Shown one piece after another: positions 47,756 to 60,747 of a stretch of 64,000 nt of DNA. Every line of letters begins with the position of its first letter. Positions within the stretch are counted from its first letter, which is position 1. The stretch comes from Hyaloscypha bicolor E (Eukaryota > Ascomycota > Leotiomycetes > Helotiales > Hyaloscyphaceae), in assembly GCF_002865645.1 (NCBI RefSeq), contig NW_020194588.1, positions 124,001 through 188,000 of the forward strand, read 5' to 3'. The notes beneath the pieces are model-generated. The model searched no databases, had not been told where the DNA came from, and worked only from the letters and a program-made list of their open reading frames with translations. Position numbers and translations under genes: made by a program.

Positions 47756-48970
47756 ATTGGTGTCACTAGCGAGCATGGCGAGCTGGTCCGAACCGGGTGC
47801 GGAAATGCCTGCGAGTAACCTTACATCGTTACCTCGTCCGCTGGCTACGGAGCCGAAAAAGGAGCTTCGTTAGGTTTCGGAGGCGAGCTAGTCCTATATA
47901 GCCCGCTGCTCGTTGAGTGGTGCGCTTTACTTCTTACGATTACGCATACAGGCAGCTTGAAAGCACACAATGGTAGGACGGGATGGGTTCTGAATCCTAC
48001 ATAATAATCTTAATCCCGCTGTCTCAAACTGTACTTGGAGAAAATAAAGGAAATATTTGGCTAGACACCTCGTATACCTCAACGACGAAAGAGATCCTAT
48101 AAGGTAGACAAAAGTTCCTGTCTCTCTTTTCTCAGTTCAACATTTCAACTCTCCTAGCAAAGCTTCTCCCCTTATCATTCAACTTGTTCTCAACGACGAT
48201 AACCATGTACTTTTTTTTGTACTAGCTGGTCTTCTGGGCAGGCAAGTTGCTATAATCATCGCTGCTTGTCCCCCCTCTTCCGGTTTCATCTCTCGTATAC
48301 TAGTAGTTTGTACTGCCCTCCCACTTTAAAATCATTTTTGTATTTGAATTTTTGAATTTTTGAATTGGCTTTATAAAGAGATATAGAGGACAGTGCATAC
48401 CCGAATGTGGCACTGCATATGCGGAAATATAGAGTATAATGCCTAAAATGTCAGCGTATCACTTAGTCGGAAATCATTGTTTGTCAAGGAAATGTTAATT
48501 GAAGTCGAGAAATTGTTCAAGCTGCCAATTCCCGGAAGCAAGAGTCTTCAATAGGGATGTTTTGGGATTTTTCGGTAATTATTCCGGCGAAGTGAAGTTT
48601 GCCGGTACAGCCCGAGGACCACCATCTACGCTGCCATACCGTCACCGATACAATGCAGGTAACCAGGTTAATTCAGTCCTCTTAAAATGTAACATTCTCC
48701 GGTTCCTGCAAGCGCTTCACCCAAAACGCAGAGATCTGCCGGAGAAGTTGCTTCTAATTGGAGCGCATCGGGGGAGGACCGTTGATGCGGGGTCCCCCAC
48801 CATTCAACCGAAAGCCGGATTGAGATATTTTGCTTGCGGAGGAAACCTCTCTTCCTGGCTTGGCTCACCGTCAAGTTCTAATATATAACTCAACTTCTAC
48901 GTATGTAGTAAGTACCAAGATTCGTTTCAAGACATCTCACATTACAACTTGTTTCCCTCTCGTCTTCTCA
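47756..48970. other. intergenic, upstream of alpha-galactosidase gene
   Basis: No gene is supported. CT-rich DNA ending in AACCATG at 48205 resembles a start-codon context, but the frame stops after five codons, so it may be a relic or an upstream ORF. A 129-codon ORF (48499-48888) shows no family features. The stretch 48890-48970 is pyrimidine-rich and is a likely transcription start zone for the next gene. Confidence 0.45.
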
Positions 48971-51147
48971 ATGTCAACCCGTTTTTCTCTCAAGCAGCTA
49001 ACTCTGCCCTTCTTCTCACTTATAAATGTCACACATGAATCTCTCTCTCCAGGACTCAATAATGGTCTGGCCATTACGCCGCCGATGGGGTAGCCTTCCC
49101 GAACCGCTATCGATTCCAGAACTGACGAAAAGTGCAGATGGAACTCTTATAACCATTACTCGTGCTCCCCAAACGAGAGCATTATCCATGCAAACGCGCA
49201 AGCTCTCGTAGACCTGGGCCTGCAGCCTCTGGGTTATCATTATGTGACTGTAGATTGTGGATGGACTTTACCGGACAGAATCGCAGACGGTACCTTGACG
49301 TGGAATCCAGCAAGATTTCCTAGTGGTTATCCTGCCTTGGGAAATTTTATCCATGGTCTTGGTTTGGGGTTTGGGGTCTATCAAGATGCTGGAATTCAAA
49401 CCTGTATGACTGGATCACCCACTCAAGTCGGTAGCTTATGTATGTACCTGGATATCTTTTTAGAACAACGAAATGCTGATCTCATTCAGTTCATGAACGC
49501 ATCGACGCGGAGACATTTGCTGCATGGGGAGCAGATTTGTTGAAGTGTCAGAGCCCCACCATTGTGCACTCCGAGAGCTAACCTCCTTAGATGACGACTG
49601 CTATTCAGAAGCAGCAACTGGATATCCAAACGTTGACTACACACCCGCCGTGTCGCCGTCCGGCCGTTACGCTAACATGACCGCCGCTATTTTGGCAACT
49701 AACCGTCCAATACTCTTCCAGATTTGTGATTGGGGAGTCGACTTTCCTGCATTGTGGGCTCCCGCACTGGGTAACTCATGGCGTGTCACGAACGATATCA
49801 TCCCAGCTTTTCGCACGATCCCTCGAATTCTGAATCAAGTGGTTCCTCAGACAGATTTTGCTGGACCGGGACATTGGCTGGATCTTGACATGCTCGAGGT
49901 TGGAAATGGCGTGTTCACGATTCCCGAGGAACAAACGCACTTCTCGCTCTGGGCAATTTTGAAGAGTCCATTGGTCATTGGAGCAGCCTTAAAAGATACT
50001 TACAGCAGTATTTCGCAGGCTTCCTTGGCAATACTGAAGAACAAGGACATCATCGGTTATAACCAAGACAGTCTGGGTGTTGCAGCTAGCTTCAGAAGAA
50101 GATGGACGGAAGCGGGCTACGAACTTTGGGCTGGCCCACTAAGTGGAAATAGAATGGTTGTCGCTCTCATAAACCTTCAAAATACCGATAGAAGTTTGAC
50201 ATTAGATCTTCCTGATGTTGGGGTCCAAAAGGCTGGATTGGTCAAAGATATTTGGAATGGAGTCACGGTCGCGAATGCTCTCACCTCATACACGGCTCTG
50301 GTAAAAGCACATGGAACGCTTCTATTGGAACTAGGTGAGATGGTCAGTGCAGGATCTTATGACTCCTCCAATGCTGTCACAGTGGGGTAAGTCTAATGGA
50401 GTTTGACGATATACAAATGCTGACTGGGACAGGCAAACCACAACATTTGGCAAGATCTTTGGTTCTACCACAAGCCAAAACTACTCTGCTCTTCTCAGCT
50501 TCAAAGATAAACAGACGGCAGCTTCCGTGGTTGTGAATGGGAACCCTTACACATTAACCGATTCTTCATACCTGACCGTTCCTCTTTCTCTCAACGCCAC
50601 GAACAACAATACTATCATCATAACCTCACCTATTCCTCCAACTTCGCTTTCAATCACTCCTCCAAACTCAACTTTCTACCCGTCCACATCTTTCAAAGTG
50701 TCAGGATCCTCAATACTTACCACATGCCACACCGGCCTCTGCAAGCCCGTCGGGTCAAAAATCGGCTATTTGACACCTACCGGCTCCGCTTCACTCTCAA
50801 TTCCTGCCCCATACAAGACCTCTTCTGGTTTGGCAGTAAGTAAGTATGTGGAAATCTATTTCTGCAATAACGAAATCGCCTTTCAAACCTCTTGGGATTA
50901 TGGCACGAATACGCGGAACATGACGATTGCGGTTAATGGTGTGACGACCAGAGTCGAGCTGCCGTTGAGTGGAAGAAGCAGTGAGCTCTTTAGCCCAGGG
51001 TATGGTTGGGAAGATACAGGAGTATTTGGAGTGTTATTGGGGGGGTGGACTGATGGGAACAATAACGTTGTTGTGGGTAACGTTTACGGGAGTTCGGGTT
51101 TGGTGAATTACGGTGCTGATTTCGTGGGGCTGAGTGTTTATTGGTGA
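48971..51147 (+). CDS. secreted alpha-galactosidase, glycoside hydrolase family 27
   Basis: Exons 48971-49089, 49138-49439, 49490-49546, 49591-50386 and 50433-51147 give 1989 bases, 662 residues. Introns of 48, 50, 44 and 46 bp have GT-AG ends. A hydrophobic N-terminus (LKQLTLPFFSL) is a probable signal peptide. The catalytic barrel starts at LNNGLAITPPMGWNSYNHYS and continues with DCGWTLPDR and GVYQDAGIQTC. LLKYDDC (residues about 157-163) holds the nucleophile Asp, and GPGHWLDLDMLEVGN (about 250-265) the acid/base Asp. A beta-sandwich follows, then a C-terminal region of about 250 residues rich in Ser/Thr, as in the longer fungal GH27 enzymes. The enzyme cleaves terminal alpha-1,6-galactose from galactomannan and raffinose sugars outside the cell. 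All catalytic motifs are intact. Confidence 0.93.
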
Positions 51148-52230
51148 GGATTACGCAGACTCAGGCAGACCAGAGGGGCAATGGTGGGTGCAAGCCGTGT
51201 AGCCATATCTTTAAGGTTGCTGTCAAGCCCCATTTTAACATTGTATAGTTGAATCTATCTTTATATTTTTTGAAGTGTTGGGTTGAGTTCTCACCCCTAT
51301 TTTGGTGCATGGACTTGAAGCATGCACCACTGGTGCGCTAAAGAGAGACGAGCAAAGCAAAGTTGAGGCATATGACCTTCGCACTCTCTTCGGCATCTTT
51401 GAAAAGACATATGGAATAAGAACGTCCAATCCAGGGGGTTCGACATCTACGGAGCAGCATGGAACACGATGCAGGAGGCACAACCGGGGTGGGGATGCTG
51501 TGTGTGGAATGAGGAAGCTGCCAAGTAACTGGGTCCCCCGAACCACCAGGGCCGAATCCCTGGAATTCCCAGTAATCGGTCCGTTATAGAACACCTGGAA
51601 TCATCCTCCAGTAGAACCTCCCTCCTGTATTCAGCCCGCCTAGGGTATGCACAAAGTGGAACGTTTGCCTGCCCAACGTTCCCCAGATCCCCGTAGGTGG
51701 ATATTCAAACCCCACACTTTGGTTTCACTCTCCCCGCAAACACTCACCTCGAATTTCAGGCTAGAAGACTCAGGTTTCAGACGGAAGGAGTATTAGTCGA
51801 GATGTAGTCAACCCTTATCAGACCAGAAACGAAGTAATTTACAGCCTCAAGTCACATTCTATTCTATAGAGGTGTGCGACCAGCCTCTGATCGCTGCCGA
51901 AAAGAAAGATCACCGCTGTTCTCGGGAGATGCCTCTCATCACAAGTGGAATTCCTAGCCGAGAATTAGAGTGCCGGAAGAGGTGTGAAATGAGTTCACTT
52001 AAAATCACCCAATATTTCGAAGTTTGTGGGGACGCCGCCAACTACAAAATTGTTGATAATCAGGAATTCAAATCCCGCGGGCCAGACTAGCCTATCATTA
52101 CCATACGACACTTACGTGTTGAAAAGAAAAGCACCAATATCGTCCACCCCCTCAGCCGCATGAAAAGGAAAGCACAAGATACCAGACCCAGTTCTCACCC
52201 CCTACTTATAACAAGTAGCCACTGTCCACT
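51148..52230. other. intergenic region
   Basis: No gene is supported. ORFs at 51235-51594 (-) and 51302-51589 (+) are complementary to each other and have no family features. An inverted GGTGCATGGACTTGAAGCATGCACC-like hairpin (arms GGTGCATG and CATGCACC, 51303-51327) follows the alpha-galactosidase gene and may be part of its 3' end. Confidence 0.5.
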
Positions 52231-52733
52231 TCAATATCCCCTACCTCGTCCACGCCCACGTCCCCGCGCCGCCATCGCAGCAGCCTGTCTCCTCCGCACC
52301 TCTTGCATCTGTTCCAACCTCCCTTGTGCATTCTTCCTCTGATTAACGGTTGTTTCCAGTCTCTGCGTCAAGTTCTGGAACTGCGTTGTTGCGCTGCGGA
52401 ACCGATTCTCCCACATCGTGAGGTCGACGCGGAGTTTTTGCGCACCTGAAGAACACCAACTAATCAGCTTCGTCGTCTCATATCTGATCTACTTTCGCGA
52501 GAGTGGCAGTTCAGTGATTGGTAAGATGGGCGCGGAATGGAGCAAAGGAGAAAGAAGGAGAGCCGACCTGGCGTAGCCTGACTTTTGAGCCCGGCTTGGA
52601 TGTTTCGCAACCGGTTGATCTGCACTTGACAATTCGCTCTAACGCGATCCACGCTTGTTCTCTCACTGGTGATGCGTCCAATACTAAGTTGGAGGTCTTG
52701 GACTGTGCGGGAGAGGACTTGGAGATCGGACAT
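52231..52733 (-). CDS. small coiled-coil protein with RG-repeat tail
   Basis: Exons 52568-52733 and 52231-52445 give 126 residues. The 122-bp intron has donor GTCGGC and acceptor TTCAG. The start at 52733 (MSDLQVLSRTVQDLQLSIGR) is chosen; an in-frame ATG at 52769 would add 12 residues. The protein is almost entirely heptad-like helix (RANCQVQINRLRNIQAGLK, then FQNLTQRLETTVNQRKNAQ). It ends in an Arg-Gly repeat (ARGRGRGRGRGY). I do not recognise the family. The size and coiled coil suggest a structural subunit of a complex, and the RG tail suggests RNA binding or arginine methylation; both are inference. Confidence 0.6.
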
Positions 52734-54595
52734 TGTGGCAGCCTTGCAGCCCTGGCTGGTTTGTGACACTCTAACGCTTGTGGAGATAGATTAAAATCAA
52801 TGGATTGGGTGGAAGGAAGCAACACTTGATAGAAGAGACTCTACAATGGCTTCTGTTGATAGGCTTTTGATGAGAAAGGTAAGTGATGTTAAAGGAGGAA
52901 CAAGTCGATGAGGATCAAGGTGGGCGCTTAATGGATGTTACGCAAACATGCACAGCCCCATTTGCAGTTAGGCACGGTCCCTCATGCATGAAAAAAACAC
53001 CAGAAATAGCCGATTCTACGCGAATAAATAAGGGTAGTTGTGCCGGATAGTCAATCTAAAGTCATCTTTCGAGAGCCGGCAAGATATTGGAGCCCGAGCT
53101 AGAGATTATATCGACATGCTGAAATATAACCCCTTGAGAGTTGGTTGCAACATTTGGTAAGCATTTGTTTCAAGGAGTACGGCTGCGTCTTTCGCTATCG
53201 CATCGCGGTGGGAGGCACTAAGAAAGACAATCTTCAACTAGAGAGTCTTTTGCGCTGTTCATTTACAGCTAGAAGGTTCAAACACTTTACAGAAAGGCCA
53301 AATCGTCACATGTGGAGAGACAGAAAAGAAAAGGTTGACAGTCAATATTGTCCGTTATCTCTCACCTCTTGAACTCTGGCCTGCCTCACTTTCGCCTTCC
53401 AAATCTGGCTGGCCACAATGGAACTGCAATCACCGAGCACAGTGGAACCTCACCCGGCATCCCACGCTATCCTTCCCCCACCAGCCTTCTCCTTCGTGCC
53501 AAGTTCCTTAATTGTATTTCGCATGCCTGCATAAAGGAGTTATTTGTACCCGCAAATCCGAGCTATTCACCCACAAAGCATGAAGATAAAATGAATATCT
53601 TATCTAGCAACCCCAAAGCAGTATAAAGACAGAGAAGTCTACAGTTGAAACCCATCCTTCTTTCCCTTCTCTGAAATAACGCTAAAGTGATTCCTCCTGC
53701 CCTCGCTGGCATAGAATTGGTATAAACCTTAGCTACACCACCCCTCCCCCTCTCTCGAATTAAGGGAAACAGTGCCGCCGACGACTGAGAAATATAAAAG
53801 TAAACGCTCTGCACTATAAAATGAAGAAGAGTGACAGCTTGAGATTTCTGAGCCGGTTCAATCGAATTCCCGAAGCTTCCAATCGAGGTCAGACCTCGGA
53901 ACTGGCATGGTGTGGGTTGCACATTGCGGCATGAAACTAACTGACAGGCGCAGCTTGTGTAAGAATAGAAGTGGAATTGATATATGGCAGTAGGACCTAC
54001 TCATTTCTTCAGAACTGGATCTTACTTCGTCTTGACTTGAGACTAATTAGAGTGGAATGACAGCAATTTTCCATCCCGTAATTTCTTAGCCTGCAATCTC
54101 TATCCTCTTAGGAGGTCAAAGAACATTGAAGAACTCGGGGGGAGAATGTTGGGATGGGAGGCGGTGGGGAAGTTTGGGAAAGGGCCCAAGTACGGAAGGC
54201 TTAGAGCGCCTAGACAAGGGCCAAGAACGATTGAGGTCTTTCTGTTGGTTGCTCTCTAGTTTGGAGAGAAGGGGACCTTTATAGAGATATTGCTCTGCTG
54301 GGACTGCCGAGGCAAACAAAAGCAATCTGGATAGGGAGAAGGACACGGCACTTGCGCTATACTATGGGAAAGGAGGGAAAGGAAGGGGGGAGGCATGGGA
54401 ATGGCCGGACTGCACGAAGAAAGTACGTGAATGCATGGATATAGAAGTACATAAATACACTCGTCTACCCAAACCCACCATCTCTCCTGCGCATCCCCAT
54501 CCCTAAACCCAATAATCTTCTCAAAAATTTCCAGAAATCTACGCAACCTCCACCCATGTGCACCCCGGCTTATGCCAAAAGGAGGAGAGCAGAAT
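52734..54595. other. intergenic region
   Basis: Nearly 1.9 kb shows no supported gene. Short ORFs on both strands (53145-53922, 54116-54546) lack family features and introns that extend them. A CT-rich stretch lies at 54460-54560. On the right the BTB gene ends at 54596. Confidence 0.5.
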
Positions 54596-56368
54596 CTACC
54601 CCGCCAAGAATAACCTCTGCATATTCCTCCCCCGCTCCCCGCTCACAGCATCGATCTTCACAGCAACAAGCACACACTCGATGCCCCCCTTCCCATTCCT
54701 TGCATTCTGCACCCTCAGTCTCCATTGCCCCGTCTTAACAACCCAGCTCTCTTTCTCCTCCCCACCCCCACTACTCATCTCCGTCCTCCTCCTCTTTCTC
54801 GACGGCTGACTGGGATGCAACAACCCACCGCCACCGTCTCCTTCATCCCCGGAGGTGGCCGCTGAGCGATTCCCGCAAATCGAGTCTTCAAGGCCCGAAG
54901 TATGGCCCCGCCATTCTCTCCCATCAAGCCGCACAAAGCTCTCCTCCCCAAGCACACACCTCACCCAATCCTCGCTAATCGGCGTATTCCCCGGGCTCGC
55001 CGGCTGACTGCTCGCCCCTCCCTTCTTCATCAGCAACCCTAATGGTTGACTCGTCGGCAGATTCAACTTTGTAGCAATGACCTCGAATAGTCTGCTCACT
55101 CTCGTTTTCCCGTCGCCGAAGAACTCGCAGCGCATACTTGATAAGTGTAAACGGGTACACTCGTCGCCGATCTCGAGCACGAGTTCGTACGCGCGGTCGT
55201 CGACGAAGGGGCGTGCGTAGTTCACCCAGCCTGATACCGGGGGAGGCGAGAAGGAGGGTGCGGATGAGGCTGTAGAGAGCTCGGGAGGGGGAGGCGTGGA
55301 TAGGTCGCTGACGACGGAGATCCCGGATTGGCGGACGTCGTCTAGTCGTAAGGTGATTTCGTGCCGGTTGCGCGCGAGGTTGAATGTTATTGAATGTCTG
55401 ATGAGTTTTTGCTCTAGGCCTTTTAGGTGGAAGTATTTGCAGTCCCGCAGAAGCTCGGCGCGGTGGTCTTCGTTTTTTATGTGCAGGGGGTAGCCGCGAA
55501 GTAGGTGCAGGATCTCGGCGAATGTGTCAGCGCTTCGGTTTGGGACTGCGGGCGGAATGATAGATGGGGGACGCAGTAGACCTTCCCGGTTCAGGCCTGG
55601 GAATACTTCGGTCGGCGTGCTGAAGAAGACGGCGAAGCCAAGGGAGAAGTAGTTGGGGCTGTTGCCCGGGTCGGAGAAGAGCTCGCGGGGGACTTGGAAG
55701 TCGCGTTGCCCAACGGAGATGAAGATGCTTTCTTCGTATAGCTGGGATATTAACCTTGGTACTGGACGTTGTCAGTTGGATCCTGGGTGTGAGGGTATGG
55801 GGGACGTACGACTGTAGAATTGCGCATCAGCGAAGAGCTTCACGAAGTGGCTACCATCTCGTGGCATAACGTGGTAGCCCTGTAGATGAAGGGAGATGTC
55901 CCTGAATGTCACGGGATCGCGGTCGATGTATAGGGTTCGTATGGCGTTTGAATCATCGCCGTTGTCTTCCGCTTGCTGCAACTGGCATTGAAAAAACTGG
56001 GAAAAGTATGAGGGTGCTCTAGGTTTGTCAGCCTTGCTTCCTTTCCCATCCCTCTCCCCCTTCTCATACATACCATCAGAACTAATACTCGCACCACTCA
56101 ACCGGAATAACTCACTACCAATCTGAATCGGGAACACTCTCTCATGAGGCAAGATACTGGGAATATCCGTATTCCACTTCCTCGCCTTGGTGACGCTCTC
56201 TTCTCGCAAGATGCCCGGTGGATCTTGACAGCTGGCCCCGTCTTCTCGGGCAAAGATCCCGCCTTGCATGCCTTTGCTCGACGAGGCTCCGCCATTGCCT
56301 CCTCCACCTCCTGCGAGGCTACCACTGCCACTTCCGCCCCCGTTCACCATGATCTCCGTTTTCGCCAC
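54596..56368 (-). CDS. BTB/POZ domain protein
   Basis: Exons 55810-56368 and 54596-55761, with a 48-bp intron (donor GTACGT, acceptor CCAG), give 1725 bases, 574 residues. A Gly/Ser-rich N-terminus precedes a BTB/POZ-like fold of the potassium-channel T1 type: FPIQIGSELFRLSGASISSD, then TLYIDRDPVTFRDISLHLQG and FADAQFYSLPRL across the splice. A second similar module follows (IFISVGQRDFQVPRELFSD, then FAEILHLLRGYPLHI), so the protein has two tandem BTB-like units. The C-terminal 250 residues contain a Ser/Gly-rich linker and RKRRRTE, a likely nuclear signal. Fungal members of this type are uncharacterised; BTB domains mediate dimerisation and cullin-3 adaptor roles, so this is likely a protein-interaction factor. 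Confidence 0.8.
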
Positions 56369-57267
56369 TCGCTCACGCTCGTCCTTAGTTAGACTCGAAC
56401 TGGCTCTTCTTGGTCCTTGCGCGGCTGAAATCCTCCCGGCTGCGCCGCAGGTCCCGTGATCGTCTCAATCCGTCCCTCAATCCGCGCCTCAAGCTTCAGA
56501 TGGATGTGGGCTAGCGCTCCCGCTTCTCATCATCGGAGATGCGTAAAAGGGATCGCGTTGTTTTGATGGGTATTGTGCGTGCTTACTTTTTGTGGAGGAG
56601 GAGAGTGTGATGGATTTTGAGCTGAGAGGTGATGTGTGGTCGCGGTGGCTACGCTGCGGACATGGATTGGTAAGTTTTTGGTCATTTTCCCAGTGAGCGC
56701 TAGGCTGGAACGGGACCGCTGGGCCAGGGGCTGGTCACGTGGATGTCAGCTGTGAGGCCTGTGAGAGCCCCCTCCCTGGATGATTTGGAGGCTTCTGGGA
56801 TGAAAGAAGGGGAGAGTCCTGTAACCCAGTGTTTTCACCCATCCGATATTGCCTTCCTCCCATTACTGTGTTGTTGTCATCGAAAAGCTCATTGTCAGCT
56901 ATGCCGTCCGAAAAACTTTGCCTCTCACCCACCACTCCAGTGCTCCTGTACAGTGTTTTCTTTCAATAGCTAAAGGAGCTGATGGGTGCAGGCAAATTTA
57001 AAAGAATGACTATGAACGTGGCCAGCATCCCTCATGATTTGATCTCCGAATTCGTCTCATTGTCAGTAGAAAGTTTCCCTTGGGAATCTTCCCTTTTATA
57101 TCCTTTTCGCCGATGTTTTAAGCGGTTCAGTGCTGTAGGAAAGATGAATTAGTCTTACAGTTGTTGACGTTTATCAGCGTTTTCTGATAACGCACCATGC
57201 GAGCCTTGCCGCCTAGCAGAGGTGAAAATTTTCTATGCGCATTCAGCCTCACCTATGCATTGATCCC
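56369..57267. other. intergenic, promoter side of the BTB gene
   Basis: No gene is supported. This is upstream DNA of the - strand BTB gene and downstream DNA of the next - strand gene. Confidence 0.5.
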
Positions 57268-59515
<2,248 letters not shown>

Positions 59516-60747
59516 CTTGTGTTGCGTCTAGACTTGGGATGCAGATGTGCTCGCGTGTTTGGCTCGATCTGATGGTGATGGCTCAATCCGAATCAATCGG
59601 GTACCGTAGCGCCCAGCCTCAGCCCAGCGGAAGGGAAAGGGAAGGAAAGGTGAAAGTCTTGGCGGGCAAGTGGGGCGGGGCGGAGTGAAAAACTTCGATC
59701 GATTGACAGCACGAAAATAGAAAAGGGGTTTAGGTAACACGGGAGGGGAAATCTTCGCTGGTTTGCAGAAGAGTTTGCTGTGTAGCCTGTGTAGGAAGAA
59801 TGCCGATGTAAGGCGCGGGCTGCAAAGATTGGTGGCTATTTTAGAAAATTATGGGCTGCGGGTCGAGGCTGGCTGCGCACATGCAAAGGAGTGCTGCGCT
59901 GCATCTTGCCATTCATTTTCAGCTCCACCAACTGCCAGGTATTTTCCAACACGAGATATTTAGGAAAGGCAACAAACATGCTTTGGAATTGGCAAACACC
60001 GTCTCTGAAATTTGATAGAAATGCAGATCCATCGCCGTCACATGTCATAAGTGTCACTCTTAAGCCCAAACTCTCCAATCGTTCATCCTCCACCTCCTCC
60101 TCCACCTCCAGCTCCTCCTGTGCGGTCTCAGCCCCTTGCTCGACGTGAAACGCGCCCGTCGACCAGTTCCCAGCCGAGCCCAGCCATCCCTCGCCTCCCA
60201 TTGGCTGCCGAGGTTTCGCGTCCAGCGTACCTTGCAGAGCCCACGACCACGAAAGGAAACTTTGCTGACATATCCTCAAATCATCAAATCAGGAGTGGGG
60301 AAGCCAGGGACCAGAACACCCAACACAGCTGCGCGTTCGTTTGGCAGACAGTCAAGTCTCTCTCTTCTCCATCTTCTTGCAATCGAAGAGCTTTCCTTTC
60401 ACTCGTTTCTGTTGCTTGGTCTCTTTGTGCGGAATTCAGAGGGAATCAATCGGGTGGCTTTGCTTTGCTTTGTTGGGACGAGACGGAACACGAGGACGAC
60501 ATCATAGACCAACACCCAAGAACGCTTGACGCGGATCCCCTATTCCTATTCACTACCTCGACCGTACGACTACCTTCTCGAGTCCATATACATACATTCA
60601 CCTTCGTTCTGCAGGCACAACACAATTGATTCGACCAATTCCTCCTGCCTGTATCACCCTCCGAACCACATTCCATCCTCGACTCAACCCCTCCATACCT
60701 TCGAACAGCCTTCCCTGAAGGCATAGCTCCAACACCACCACCCCCAT
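59516..60747. promoter_or_regulatory. divergent promoter region
   Basis: The PLP homeostasis gene (-) and the MscS channel gene (+) are transcribed away from this 1.2-kb stretch. CT-rich DNA at 60060-60130 and 60350-60420 and a long CA/CT-rich leader at 60600-60745 precede the MscS start. ORFs at 60051-60629 and 60136-60507 fall in the leader and show no family features; short upstream ORFs could reduce translation of the channel. Confidence 0.5.

Noticed and set aside
48205..48222. Start-like AACCATG after a CT-rich stretch
   Set aside because: The frame closes after five codons and no intron was found that would extend it.
52050..52085. tRNA-like T-arm word AATTCAAATCCCGCGGG
   Set aside because: No matching A-box, anticodon arm or acceptor stem could be placed around it.
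60051..60629. 192-codon ORF upstream of the MscS gene
   Set aside because: It is low-complexity Pro/Ser-rich, has no family features and overlaps other frames of similar length in the leader.
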